Shown: positions 37,505-46,199 of the stretch, in pieces | How the letters are laid out: every line of letters starts with the position of its first letter | Position numbering within the stretch: position 1 is the first letter of the stretch | Assembly: GCF_014058705.1 (NCBI RefSeq) | Contig: NZ_CP059692.1 | Coordinates: forward strand, 377,001-441,000 | From: Aureimonas mangrovi | Lineage (GTDB): Bacteria; Pseudomonadota; Alphaproteobacteria; Rhizobiales; Rhizobiaceae | DNA: 64,000 nucleotides | Direction: 5' to 3' | Notes under the pieces: model-generated | Databases searched by the model: none | What the model was told of the DNA's origin: nothing | The model's input: the letters and a program-made list of their open reading frames with translations, nothing else | Made by a program: the position numbers and the translations under genes

Positions 37505-39274
37505 TCAGTGGTTCGTGGCTGCACCCGCGCCGCGCGGGATGCGGATCGAGCGCACCAGCGCCTGGATGGAGGCCGGCGGGCTCTTGGTCACCGCCGACAG
37601 GGCGAAGGCGACCGCGAAGTTCAGCGCCGCACCCACCGCGCCGATCGACAGGGGCGAGATTCCGAGGAACCAGTATTCCGCCGTGTCGGGGAACGAATTG
37701 GTGCCCGGAATGAAGAACCAGCCCTTGTAGAGGAAGATATAGACGGTGGTGAAGACGAGGCCGGCGACCATGCCGGCGACAGCGCCGACATTGTTCACGC
37801 GCGTCGAGAAGATGCCCATCATCAGGACCGGGAAGATGGACGCGGCCGCGATGCCGAAGGCGAAGGCCACCGTCTGCGCGGCAAATCCCGGCGGGTTGAT
37901 GCCGAGCCATGTGGCAAGAGCGATCGCCGCGGCCATCGCGATACGCGCAGACAGGAGTTCGCCCTTCTCCGAGATGTTCGGGTTGAGCGCGCCCTTGATG
38001 AGGTCGTGGCTGATGGCGCTCGATATGGCGAGGAGCAAACCCGCCGCCGTCGACAGCGCGGCGGCGAGGCCGCCGGCGGCCACAAGCGCGATCACCCAGC
38101 CGGGCAGGTTGGCGATCTCCGGATTGGCGAGGACGATGATGTCGTTGTTCACCGTCAGTTCCGAGCCCTGCCAGCCAAGCTCGGCGGCCCGCTCGGCAAA
38201 TTCCGGGCTGGTGTCGTTATAGAACTGGATCCGCCCGTCGCCATTCTGGTCATTGAAGGTCAGAAGGCCCGTCGTCTCCCAGTTGCGCATCCATTCGGGC
38301 CGCTCGTCATAGGCGAGCGCCTGCTCGTTGACGCCGTTTGGGTAAAGCGTGTCGAGGATGTTAAGACGCGCCATGGCGCCCACGGCCGGAGCCGTGAGGT
38401 AGAGCGCGGCGATGAAGACCAGCGCCCAGCCCGCCGACCAGCGCGCGTCCGACACCTTCGGTACCGTGAAGAAACGGATGATGACGTGCGGCAGGCCCGC
38501 CGTGCCGATCATCAGCGTCAGGGTGAAGAGGGTGAGGTTGAGCGTGGAATCGTGCTGCGTCGTGTACTGGTTGAAGCCGAGGTCCGTGACGATCGCGTCC
38601 AGCGTCTGCAGGAGCGGCGCACCGGAACTCGTGTGTTCGGAGAAGAGGCCGAGCGGCGGGATGGGGTTGCCGGTGAGTTGCAGCGAGATGAAGATTGCCG
38701 GGATGGTGTAGGCGATGATGAGGACGATGTACTGGGCGACCTGCGTGTAGGTGACGCCCTTCATGCCGCCGAGAACGGCGTAGAAGAACACCACGGCCGC
38801 GCCGATCAGGAGCCCCGTCGTCGACGACACTTCCAGGAAGCGGGAGAAGGCGACGCCGACGCCCGTCATCTGGCCGATGACGTAGGTGACGGAGGCGATG
38901 ATGAGGCACAGAACCGCGACCATGCGCGCCGACTGGCTGTAGAAGCGGTCGCCGACGAACTCGGGCACGGTGAACTTGCCGAACTTGCGAAGGTAGGGTG
39001 CGAGAAGCAGCGCGAGCAGCACATAGCCGCCGGTCCAGCCCATCAGGTAGCCGGAATTGTCGTAGCCGACGAAGGCGATCAGGCCCGCCATCGAAATGAA
39101 GGAGGCGGCCGACATCCAGTCGGCGGCCGTCGCCATGCCGTTGGTCACGGGATGGACGCCGCGGTTGGCAGTATAGAACTCAGCGGTCGAACCCGCGCGC
39201 GCCCAGAAGGCGATGCCGATATAGAGCGCGAAGGTCGCGCCCACGATCAGAAGATTGAGATAGTACTGGCTCAT
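37505..39274 (-). CDS. sodium:solute symporter, VC_2705 subfamily (large subunit)
   Basis: A 589-residue permease of the SSS family with about 14 membrane helices. The N-terminus has NRGVHPVTNGMATAADWMSA, the core AGGLAAALSTAAGLLLAISS is near 399, and a long loop at about 305-380 is typical of this subfamily. It resembles acetate permease ActP but is paired with a DUF4212 small protein encoded 24 bases upstream, the arrangement of two-component VC_2705-type symporters. The substrate may be acetate or another small carboxylate; this is inference. Confidence 0.88.
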   Translation of the reverse strand: MSQYYLNLLIVGATFALYIGIAFWARAGSTAEFYTANRGVHPVTNGMATAADWMSAASFISMAGLIAFVGYDNSGYLMGWTGGYVLLALLLAPYLRKFGKFTVPEFVGDRFYSQSARMVAVLCLIIASVTYVIGQMTGVGVAFSRFLEVSSTTGLLIGAAVVFFYAVLGGMKGVTYTQVAQYIVLIIAYTIPAIFISLQLTGNPIPPLGLFSEHTSSGAPLLQTLDAIVTDLGFNQYTTQHDSTLNLTLFTLTLMIGTAGLPHVIIRFFTVPKVSDARWSAGWALVFIAALYLTAPAVGAMARLNILDTLYPNGVNEQALAYDERPEWMRNWETTGLLTFNDQNGDGRIQFYNDTSPEFAERAAELGWQGSELTVNNDIIVLANPEIANLPGWVIALVAAGGLAAALSTAAGLLLAISSAISHDLIKGALNPNISEKGELLSARIAMAAAIALATWLGINPPGFAAQTVAFAFGIAAASIFPVLMMGIFSTRVNNVGAVAGMVAGLVFTTVYIFLYKGWFFIPGTNSFPDTAEYWFLGISPLSIGAVGAALNFAVAFALSAVTKSPPASIQALVRSIRIPRGAGAATNH

Positions 39275-39298
39275 GTCGTCCCTCCCCCCGAGGCTCTC

Positions 39299-39562
39299 TT
39301 ATTCTTCGTTGACGCCGTATTGGCGGTCCAGCTTGTTCATGCGGATGGCGTAGAAGAAGATCAGGATGATGAAGACGACGATGGAGCCCTGCTGGGCGAA
39401 CCAGAAGCCGATGTCCGTTCCGCCGATGCGGATGGAGGACAGAAGCGGACGCAGGATGATCCCGAAGCCGAACGAAACGAGCGCCCAGATGACGAGGCAG
39501 ATCGCCATCAGCCGCAAGTTGGCTTTCCAGTAGGTTTCTTCGGACGAATAATCCGGTTGCAT
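39299..39562 (-). CDS. DUF4212 small subunit of the sodium:solute symporter
   Basis: An 87-residue membrane protein with two predicted helices (LMAICLVIWALVSFGFGIIL and IVVFIILIFFYAIRMNKLD), beginning MQPDYSSEETYWKANLRL. This is the small partner of VC_2705-type symporters. ATG 39562 has GGGGAGG ten bases upstream; the frame continues upstream without support. It opens an operon with the large subunit and the 188-residue membrane protein. Confidence 0.88.
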   Translation of the reverse strand: MQPDYSSEETYWKANLRLMAICLVIWALVSFGFGIILRPLLSSIRIGGTDIGFWFAQQGSIVVFIILIFFYAIRMNKLDRQYGVNEE

Positions 39563-39741
39563 ATGCTTTGCCTCCCCTTGCAATGCGTCGCGCATGGAGC
39601 CTTGGATTTCCTGATTTGGCAAGGCGGTATTGAGGAAGGCGCCGTTTTTCCGACGCAATTGCGCACAGCGGCTGCGTCGCAGCAGCGCAACCTTCGTTGC
39701 CCCGATGCATTTCTATGCGTCAACGCAAGGAGATAAGTGCG

Positions 39742-39864
39742 ATGATCCGCTCCATTCTGAAGGCCGTCATCGTCGGCTGGGTCGCAAAGAAGTTCCTCGG
39801 CCGGGGCAGTTCGCCCGCGCAACGCCCGGCACCGCGTAACGGTCCGGCGCCACACGCCGACTGA
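39742..39864 (+). CDS. 40-residue small protein of unknown function
   Basis: ATG 39742 is preceded by a strong AAGGAG ten bases upstream. The product starts with an amphipathic or membrane segment, IRSILKAVIVGWVAKKFLGR, and ends in a Pro/Arg-rich tail (RPAPRNGPAPHAD). The strong ribosome binding site and high GC at third positions suggest it is expressed. It is divergent from DUF4212. I cannot assign a role; short membrane-associated proteins of this kind occur in related bacteria, from memory. Confidence 0.5.
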   Translation: MIRSILKAVIVGWVAKKFLGRGSSPAQRPAPRNGPAPHAD

Positions 39865-39908
39865 GCGTAGGGAAGGGCGATAAAGAATATCGTCCGGCAT
39901 GCATCCGA

Positions 39909-39937
39909 TTGACAGAACGCACGGGTACGCGCATAGG
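39909..39937 (+). promoter_or_regulatory. candidate promoter for asd
   Basis: A consensus TTGACA (39909-39914) is followed after 17 bases by the weak -10 CATAGG (39932-39937), about 127 bases before the asd start. Confidence 0.4.
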
Positions 39938-40064
39938 GAGCCTATGTTCCCGCGCTCCGCGATCAAAACCACGATTATCTGACGCCTCGTCCCGCACTCC
40001 CCCGGGACGGGGTCGAAGTGCTGGATCGTCGTCTCGTGGGGAGCTGAGAGGGTGAGTTCCGAAA

Positions 40065-41096
40065 ATGGGCTACAAGATCGCTATCGTCGGCGCGACGGGC
40101 AATGTCGGCCGGGAGATGCTTGCCATCCTCGACGAGCGCGGCTTCCCGGCCGACGAAGTCGTGGCGCTGGCATCCCGGCGCAGCCAGGGCACTGAGGTTT
40201 CCTTCGGCGACAGGACCCTGAAGGTGAAGGCGCTCGAAAGCTACGACTGGGCGGGCACCGACATCTGCCTGATGTCGGCCGGCGGCTCGGTGGCCAAGGA
40301 ATGGGCTCCCAAGATCGCTGCGCAAGGTGTCGTCGTCATCGATAACTCCTCGGCCTTCCGGTACGATCAGGACGTCCCGCTGATCGTGCCGGAGGTGAAT
40401 GCCGACGCCGTCGCAGGTTTCACGCGCCGCAACATCATCGCCAATCCGAACTGCTCCACCGCGCAGCTCGTCGTGGCGCTGAAGCCGCTGCACGAGAAGG
40501 CGAAGATCCGCCGCGTCGTGGTCTCGACCTACCAGTCCGTCTCGGGCGCCGGCAAGGACGGCATGGACGAGCTGTTCGAGCAGAGCCGCGCGGTTTTCGT
40601 CGCCGATCCGACGACGAACAAGAAGTTCACCAAGCGCATCGCCTTCAACGTCATCCCCCACATCGACGTTTTCATGGAGGACGGCTCCACCAAGGAAGAG
40701 TGGAAGGTGATGGCCGAGACGAAGAAGATGCTGGACCCGAAGATCAAGGTGACATGCACCGCCGTGCGCGTGCCGGTCTTCATCGGCCATTCCGAGGCCG
40801 TCAACATCGAGTTCGAGGAGCCGATCACGGCCGACGAGGCACGCGCCATCCTGCGCGAGGCTCCGGGCTGCCTCGTCGTCGACAAGCCCGAGGACGGCGG
40901 CTACATCACGCCGATCGAGACGGCTGGCGAGGACGCGACCTACATCTCGCGCATCCGCGAGGACCAGACGCTGGAGAACGGCCTCAACCTCTGGGTCGTG
41001 GCCGACAATCTGCGAAAGGGCGCGGCCCTCAACGCGGTCCAGATCGCCGAGCTTCTCGTCAATCGGGGCCTTTTGCGCGAGAAGCGCGCGGCCTGA
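40065..41096 (+). CDS. asd: aspartate-semialdehyde dehydrogenase
   Basis: A 343-residue NADPH-dependent enzyme making aspartate semialdehyde for lysine, methionine, threonine and diaminopimelate. The Rossmann motif GATGNVGREM is at 9-18. The active-site cysteine is C130 in NPNCSTAQLV. GAGKDGMDEL and FNVIPHIDVF follow. ATG 40065 fits the family start MGYKIAIVGATG. In many Hyphomicrobiales asd follows leuB directly; here five genes on both strands lie between. Confidence 0.96.
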   Translation: MGYKIAIVGATGNVGREMLAILDERGFPADEVVALASRRSQGTEVSFGDRTLKVKALESYDWAGTDICLMSAGGSVAKEWAPKIAAQGVVVIDNSSAFRYDQDVPLIVPEVNADAVAGFTRRNIIANPNCSTAQLVVALKPLHEKAKIRRVVVSTYQSVSGAGKDGMDELFEQSRAVFVADPTTNKKFTKRIAFNVIPHIDVFMEDGSTKEEWKVMAETKKMLDPKIKVTCTAVRVPVFIGHSEAVNIEFEEPITADEARAILREAPGCLVVDKPEDGGYITPIETAGEDATYISRIREDQTLENGLNLWVVADNLRKGAALNAVQIAELLVNRGLLREKRAA

Positions 41097-41127
41097 AGGC
41101 GACGGGCATTCACAGTCGATGGTGGAA

Positions 41128-41152
41128 GGGGCGCTTCGAGCGCCCCTTTTTT
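41128..41152 (+). terminator. rho-independent terminator of asd
   Basis: GGGGCGCT and AGCGCCCC form a perfect 8-bp stem with loop TCG, followed by TTTTTT. Confidence 0.9.
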
Positions 41153-41349
41153 CGTCTCGCGCGACGCCGAGTGTGGTGCGGGAGGGCAACAGCGGCGGCC
41201 GCATCGACGGCTCGCCTCGATTTCGGCCGTTTCACCTTACTATGAGGCCGGACACGCGTATTCATTCGCTTTTTAATCGAATCTGAACCATGTGCGAGGA
41301 AAGTCGCCCCGTCCCTCGCCTTCAGCCCGACCAGTCCAAGGACCGTTTC

Positions 41350-42012
41350 ATGAAGAAGATCATCGTCGCCACAGCGTCGCTCGCCATCCTCGCGGGCTGC
41401 ACCACCAATCCCTATACCGGCGAGCAGCAGATTTCGCGCACCGCGGCCGGCGCGGGTATCGGTGCGGGCGCGGGCGCGCTGGGCGGCCTTCTCGTCGGTG
41501 AGCTCGCGGGTCTCGACCGCAGCGATTCCGCGCTGATCGGCGCCGGCATCGGCACGATCGCAGGTGGCGGCATCGGCGTCTACATGGACCGTCAGGAGGC
41601 CGACCTGCGCCGCCAGCTGCAGGGCACGGGCGTCTCGGTGACCCGCGTCGGCGATCGCATCATCCTGAACATGCCGTCCAACATCACCTTCGCAACCGAT
41701 CAGGACCAGGTCCGCTCGGAGTTCTACCCGACGTTGACCTCGGTCGCGATCGTCCTCAACCGCTACGACCAGTCGATCGTCGACGTCGTCGGCCACACCG
41801 ACAATGTCGGCTCGGCACAGTACAATTTCGGCCTGTCGCAGCGGCGCGCCTCCAGCGTCGCGGGCTTCCTGCAGAACCAGGGCGTCAACGGCCGTCGCCT
41901 GAACGTGCAGGGTCAGGGCCTGTCGCAGCCGATCGCGTCGAACGCCACGGAGCAGGGCCGCGCGCAGAACCGCCGGGTCGAGATTTCCATCTCGCCGCTC
42001 CAGGCCGGCTGA
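41350..42012 (+). CDS. OmpA-family lipoprotein with glycine zipper (YiaD-like)
   Basis: A 220-residue outer-membrane lipoprotein. The lipobox LAGC places the acylated cysteine near residue 17. Two glycine-zipper stretches follow (AGAGIGAGAGALGG and LIGAGIGTIAGGGIG), then an OmpA-type peptidoglycan-binding domain from about 110 (ITFATDQDQV, VVGHTDNVGS, LSQRRASSVAGFL). It should tie the outer membrane to peptidoglycan. ATG 41350 starts the signal peptide KKIIVATASLAILAG. The 197 bases upstream of it hold no recognised feature. Confidence 0.9.
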   Translation: MKKIIVATASLAILAGCTTNPYTGEQQISRTAAGAGIGAGAGALGGLLVGELAGLDRSDSALIGAGIGTIAGGGIGVYMDRQEADLRRQLQGTGVSVTRVGDRIILNMPSNITFATDQDQVRSEFYPTLTSVAIVLNRYDQSIVDVVGHTDNVGSAQYNFGLSQRRASSVAGFLQNQGVNGRRLNVQGQGLSQPIASNATEQGRAQNRRVEISISPLQAG

Positions 42013-42043
42013 TCGCTCCCGGGCGCTTCGCACGGACATCGAG

Positions 42044-42078
42044 AATGCCGCCCCGACAGGCACGGGGCGGCATTTTTC
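42044..42078 (+). terminator. rho-independent terminator of the OmpA-like gene
   Basis: AATGCCGCCCCG pairs with CGGGGCGGCATT over a seven-base loop, and the T-rich tail TTTTT overlaps the right end. It is a strong stem. Confidence 0.88.
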
Positions 42079-42289
42079 TTGGGCGCTTTGCCTGATGCCA
42101 CGGCGTCGTCGTCGGTCCATGACGCAAAAACGTCACGATCGTCTTCTGCTCCGGCCCGGGTCGCTGCGGCTCGACCGTCATGACGAACGTGACGGTGGAT
42201 ACCAGCCTCAGCGACCCGCGCACGCGCGTCTCGCGCTGAACTGTTGAAAGCAAACGCGCGCCCTGAGGCAGGCCACGCCTTTCTTCGTT

Positions 42290-43810
42290 TCAGTCCGCCT
42301 CGGCCATCAGGTCCTCGAAGTCGGCGCCGAGCCGCGCCAGCGAGGCGTCGATATGCTCGCGCCGCTCGCGCACCCAGGCATCCTGCCGGTCGAGCGCTCC
42401 GCGCGCGGCCTCCAGCATCCGCGTCATCTCGGCCGGCTGCGGGCCGCCGGCCGAAGCGCGGTTGGCGATGATCACCTGCGGATCGAGCGCGTTGCGGAAC
42501 TCTTCCTCGCTCATCGGCAGCTCGTCCGAGGGCAGGTCCATGTCGCCGAGGGACTCGGCGTAGATGCGCTGGGCCTCGGCGTAAGGGAACTCGCTCGGGC
42601 GGATGTTCTCGGCCTTGGCGAAGTCCACGATTTCCGACGCGAAATGATGGCCGGCGCGGAAGGGCAGGCCGTGCTCGCGCATCAGGATGTCGGCGACCTC
42701 CTGCGAGGCTGTCCAGTCGCTGTCGAGTTCCTCCAGCGCGCGCTCGGGATCGATCGCGAGCGCGCCCGCGATCTCGTTCCACGCCTGAAGGACCTCGACG
42801 GCGTTGTCGATCACCTCGTTGTTGGCCGAGACGTCCTTGGCGTCGTTCTGGCCGGGGGTGATGTTATGCGCCCGCAGGACCGGGCCGAAGGCGGTGGCGA
42901 TCGCCGTCGAGGCGGCGCCGCGCGCATCGTTCAGGATGCCCGGGTTGCGCTTCTGCGGCATGGCGCTCGAAACGTAGGTGTTGCCGCCGCCCTCCTGCAG
43001 AAGGATCCACGGGCGCGGCTGGGCGTACTGCACCATCACGTCCTCGACGAAATGGCCGGCGTGCAGAGCGATGCTCGTAACCAGCGCGCCGACCTCGACG
43101 GGATGCTCCGTGGAGGAAATCTGCGAGGCGTCATAGGCATTGTCGACGGTGGAGGCGAAGCCGAGATAGTCGGCCATGCGCTCGCGGTTCAGAGGCCAGC
43201 TCGTGCCGTTGAGGACAGTGGTTCCCATCGCCGAGCGGTCGATGCGGGCATAGGCCTCGCGGATGCGCTGCGCGTCGCGCTCGAGCCCTGCGACATGGCC
43301 GAGAAGGTAATGGCCGTAGCTGTTGGGCTGTGCCGCGACGCCGTTGGTGTAGTTCGGGACGATCGTGCCCTGGTGCTGGTCGGCAAGCTCCACCAGCGTG
43401 CGCGTCGTGGTGTTGAGTTCTTCCGCCAGCTCCAGAAGCCTGTCACGCAGGATCGCGGCCCGATAGGTCGCGTGCATGTCCTGGCTGGAGCGGCCGGCAT
43501 GCAGCAGCGTCACCTCGACGCCCGCCGCCTCGATCATCAGCGGTTCGAAGCTGATGACGGTGGAGGGGCGCTTCGCGCCCTCGGCCGCGCCGTTCTCCAG
43601 CACCGTGCGGATGCCTTGCGCGATGCGCGGGGTCAGCGCCGGGTCGAGCAGACCTTCCTGCGAGTTGATGACGGCGCTCGCCTTGTTGATCTCGCCGAGC
43701 CAGAAGAACTGGTCGCGCATTGGACCCTCGGCCTCCTGGGCGCTCGCGCCCGCACAGGACGCAGTCAGGATGATCGCCGCCGCTGCGGCGCGCAGATTGA
43801 TGCTGGACAT
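42290..43810 (-). CDS. exported argininosuccinate-lyase-like protein in a TTT transporter operon
   Basis: A 506-residue member of the fumarase/aspartase superfamily, closest in motifs to ArgH and its paralogues (including EDDS-lyase-like enzymes). An N-terminal Sec signal (INLRAAAAAIILTASCAGAS) is cleaved near residue 24, so the protein should be periplasmic, unlike ArgH. The superfamily signature SSAMPQKRNP is at 281-290, including the mobile-loop serines. HAGRSSQDM at 104-112 replaces the ArgH GRSRNDQ region. The motif YTHxQxAQP reads YTNGVAAQP, with Asn156 in place of the conserved histidine. It follows tctB and tctA on the same strand, 89 bases after tctA. It could release fumarate from an N-succinyl compound, or, if inactive, bind a ligand. 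Confidence 0.82.
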   Translation of the reverse strand: MSSINLRAAAAAIILTASCAGASAQEAEGPMRDQFFWLGEINKASAVINSQEGLLDPALTPRIAQGIRTVLENGAAEGAKRPSTVISFEPLMIEAAGVEVTLLHAGRSSQDMHATYRAAILRDRLLELAEELNTTTRTLVELADQHQGTIVPNYTNGVAAQPNSYGHYLLGHVAGLERDAQRIREAYARIDRSAMGTTVLNGTSWPLNRERMADYLGFASTVDNAYDASQISSTEHPVEVGALVTSIALHAGHFVEDVMVQYAQPRPWILLQEGGGNTYVSSAMPQKRNPGILNDARGAASTAIATAFGPVLRAHNITPGQNDAKDVSANNEVIDNAVEVLQAWNEIAGALAIDPERALEELDSDWTASQEVADILMREHGLPFRAGHHFASEIVDFAKAENIRPSEFPYAEAQRIYAESLGDMDLPSDELPMSEEEFRNALDPQVIIANRASAGGPQPAEMTRMLEAARGALDRQDAWVRERREHIDASLARLGADFEDLMAEAD

Positions 43811-43825
43811 GGCTTTCCTCCCTCG

Positions 43826-43846
43826 TCCGGGCCCTCCCGGCCCGGA
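43826..43846 (-). other. stem-loop before the exported lyase gene
   Basis: TCCGGGCC and GGCCCGGA form an 8-bp stem with a five-base loop between tctA and the lyase gene, ending a few bases upstream of the lyase ribosome binding site (AGGGAGGAAAG). It may protect or partition the message. Confidence 0.4.
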
Positions 43847-43899
43847 TCACCCGTATGGCGCGGCATGCGCGGCGGAAAAACGCTGGCAGCCAATGGCGG

Positions 43900-45450
43900 C
43901 TATTCGCGGGCAGAAGCAGCCATGCGCTGCGCCGCTCGCTCCCCGCGGCGTGCCTGCCAGCCACGATAGGCGCCGACCGCGCTCCACACGAGGAGAAGAC
44001 CGGTCATCGCCATCACCGTGCCGGAAATCGGGCGATCGATGAAGGTCATCAGGTCGCCGCGCGAGATCAGCATGGCGCGCCGGAAATGCTCCTCCATCAG
44101 CGGCCCGAGCACGAAGCCGAGAAGCAGCGGTGCGGGCTGGAAGCCGAGGAGGCGCATCAGGTAGCCGAGCGCGCCGAAGAAGGCGACGAGCCAGACATCG
44201 AAGGCGTTGTTGTTGACCGTGAAGACGCCGATGCAGATGAACATCAGCACCGCCGGATAGAGCAGGTGATAGGGGATCAGCAGGAGGCGGACCCACAGGC
44301 CGATCAGCGGTACGTTGAGCAGGACGAGCAGGACGTTGCCGATCCAGAAGCTCATCACGAGGCCCCAGAACAGGCTCGGCTGAGTCGTCATGAGCTGCGG
44401 GCCGGGCGTGATGCCGTGGATGATCAGCGCGCCGAGCATCAGCGCCATCGTCGGGCTGCCGGGGATGCCGAGCGTCATCGTGGGGATGAAGGATGTCTGA
44501 TCGGCAGCGTTGTTAGCCGATTCCGGTGCCATGATGCCTTCGATGGCGCCCTTGCCGAAGCGCGACTTGTCGCGCGCCACGCGCTTTTCCATTGCGTAGG
44601 CCATGAAGGCGGCGACGGAGGGCCCGGTGCCGGGCAGGGTGCCGAAGAACGAGCCGATGCTCGCGCCGCGCGCCATCGGCATGACCGAGCGGCGCATATC
44701 GTCCCTCGTCGGCTTCATGGACCGCAGCGACACGCTCTTGCGGTCCACATGGCCGGCGTGGACATGACGAATGGAGGCGATGATCTCGGCGATGCCGAAA
44801 AGGCCCATCGCGAGCGCGACGAGGCTGATGCCGTCCGAAAGCTGCAGCATGCCGAAGGTGAAGCGCTGCGAGCCGGTGTACAGGTCCATGCCGACCGTGC
44901 CGAACGCGATGCCGAGGACGACCATCGCCAGTCCCTTGATCGCCGAACCGTCGGCGATAGTGGACGCCGCGACGAGACCGAGCAGCATCAGCGCGAAATA
45001 TTCCGCCGAGCCGAAGGAGAGCGCGTAGGTCGCGATCACCGGCGCGAAGAGCATCATCAGGAGGATGCCGATCGAGCCGCCGATGAAGGAGGCGATCGTG
45101 GTCATCAGGAGCGCGACGCCGCCGCGTCCCTGCCGGCTCATCGGGTAGCCGTCCAGCGAGGTGACGGCGGTGGAGGGCGTGCCGGGAATGTTGAGGAGGA
45201 TCGCTGCGGTCGATCCGCCATAGGTCGAGCCGTACCAGATGCCGGCGAGCATGATCAGCGCCGAGGTCGGGTCGAGATGGAAGGTGATCGGGAACAGCAT
45301 CGAGATCGCCGCGAGCGCGCCGATGCCGGGGATGACGCCGATGACGGTGCCCAGAAGGACGCCGATGAAGCAGTAGAAGAGATTGGACGCCGAAAGCGCG
45401 GTGTCGAAGCCGAGTGCGACGTTGCCCGCCAGATTGCCGAAGATTTCCAT
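43900..45450 (-). CDS. tctA: tripartite tricarboxylate transporter, large permease TctA
   Basis: A 516-residue inner-membrane permease with about 12 helices. Family signatures are VLLGTVIGVIPGIGALAAIS near 33, IWYGSTYGGSTAAILLNIPG near 71, and the second-half repeat GTLPGTGPSVAAFMAYAMEK, then MTLGIPGSPTMALMLGAL. TctA-type permeases take up citrate, other tri- or dicarboxylates or aromatics with a TctC binding protein. Its ATG 45450 overlaps the tctB stop by one base. No tctC is present next to it. Confidence 0.93.
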   Translation of the reverse strand: MEIFGNLAGNVALGFDTALSASNLFYCFIGVLLGTVIGVIPGIGALAAISMLFPITFHLDPTSALIMLAGIWYGSTYGGSTAAILLNIPGTPSTAVTSLDGYPMSRQGRGGVALLMTTIASFIGGSIGILLMMLFAPVIATYALSFGSAEYFALMLLGLVAASTIADGSAIKGLAMVVLGIAFGTVGMDLYTGSQRFTFGMLQLSDGISLVALAMGLFGIAEIIASIRHVHAGHVDRKSVSLRSMKPTRDDMRRSVMPMARGASIGSFFGTLPGTGPSVAAFMAYAMEKRVARDKSRFGKGAIEGIMAPESANNAADQTSFIPTMTLGIPGSPTMALMLGALIIHGITPGPQLMTTQPSLFWGLVMSFWIGNVLLVLLNVPLIGLWVRLLLIPYHLLYPAVLMFICIGVFTVNNNAFDVWLVAFFGALGYLMRLLGFQPAPLLLGFVLGPLMEEHFRRAMLISRGDLMTFIDRPISGTVMAMTGLLLVWSAVGAYRGWQARRGERAAQRMAASARE

Positions 45451-45899
45451 CAGAAGGGCCACCGGGCCATGGCAAGCGGCAGGCCGAGCCCGACGCGGAA
45501 GATGAGATAGGCCGCGAGCGGCAGCGTCACGCACATGACGAGCAGCGAGACGGGGCGGAACCGGCGCTCGGCCAGCGAGGAGACGACGAGGAGCAAGATG
45601 ATGGCCGGGACAAGACCGAGGGGGCGGATGGCCAGTGCGAAGGCACCGACGCCGGCAAGAACGGCGATCGCCGCCCGCCATTCGATTGCCTCGAAGTCGC
45701 CGGCGCGGAAGAAGGCGGGGATCATCAGCGCTATGCCGAAGACGGCGAGGATCACGCCGATCGACATCGGGAACATGCCCGGACCCATACGTCGCACGGT
45801 GCCGAAGTCGAGCGTCGCGCTCGCATACCAGGCGATCAGGATACCCGTCAGGAGAAGCAGTGCCCCTCCCGCAATGTTGCGATAGTCGCGCTGATACAT
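45450..45899 (-). CDS. tctB: tripartite tricarboxylate transporter, small permease TctB
   Basis: A 149-residue membrane protein with four helices (NIAGGALLLLTGILIAWYAS, MFPMSIGVILAVFGIALMIP, AAIAVLAGVGAFALAIRPLG and a last pair). The pattern MGPGMFPMSIGVIL is typical of the family. ATG 45899 follows GGGAGGAGA. It opens the tctB-tctA-lyase operon. Confidence 0.9.
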   Translation of the reverse strand: MYQRDYRNIAGGALLLLTGILIAWYASATLDFGTVRRMGPGMFPMSIGVILAVFGIALMIPAFFRAGDFEAIEWRAAIAVLAGVGAFALAIRPLGLVPAIILLLVVSSLAERRFRPVSLLVMCVTLPLAAYLIFRVGLGLPLAMARWPF

Positions 45900-46199
45900 C
45901 CGCAATCTCCTCCCAGAATCCGGTCGTTTCACAGAGCATAGGCGCGAGGCGATTGGAAGCCCGGGCGCTGAACTTCGGTCGGTGAACTTTGAGGATGCGC
46001 AATGCGAGGCGGTTCGGACATTGCGTCGACCCGAACGTGCCGAGTCGATGCTTTCACGTTGCTGGCGCGGGCTTCTCGCGCCGATGCGTCGCACTTGATG
46101 CGGGGCCCGGGCATCTAGGTAGGGGACTCACCCAAGCCATTGAGTGACCGTCGCGATCAAGTGCAGTCTTCGATTGCTCGGCAGAATTGGATACCCGTC
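45900..46199. other. 300-base divergent gap between tctB and the photolyase
   Basis: This gap must hold the promoters of the tctB operon (minus) and the photolyase (plus). I see the tctB ribosome binding site at its left end, and otherwise no clear gene, operator or repeat. Confidence 0.4.

Noticed and set aside
39660-39730. Repeated CGCAGC-like words upstream of the DUF4212 gene
   Set aside because: Irregular spacing and only short partial palindromes (TTGCGC...GCGCAA); not distinguishable from GC-rich background.
42120-42240. Short plus-strand open stretch containing NVTIVFCSGPGRCG and a Thr/Val-rich tail
   Set aside because: It has no start with a ribosome binding site, follows a strong terminator and matches nothing I know. 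It may be an eroded gene end but cannot be supported.
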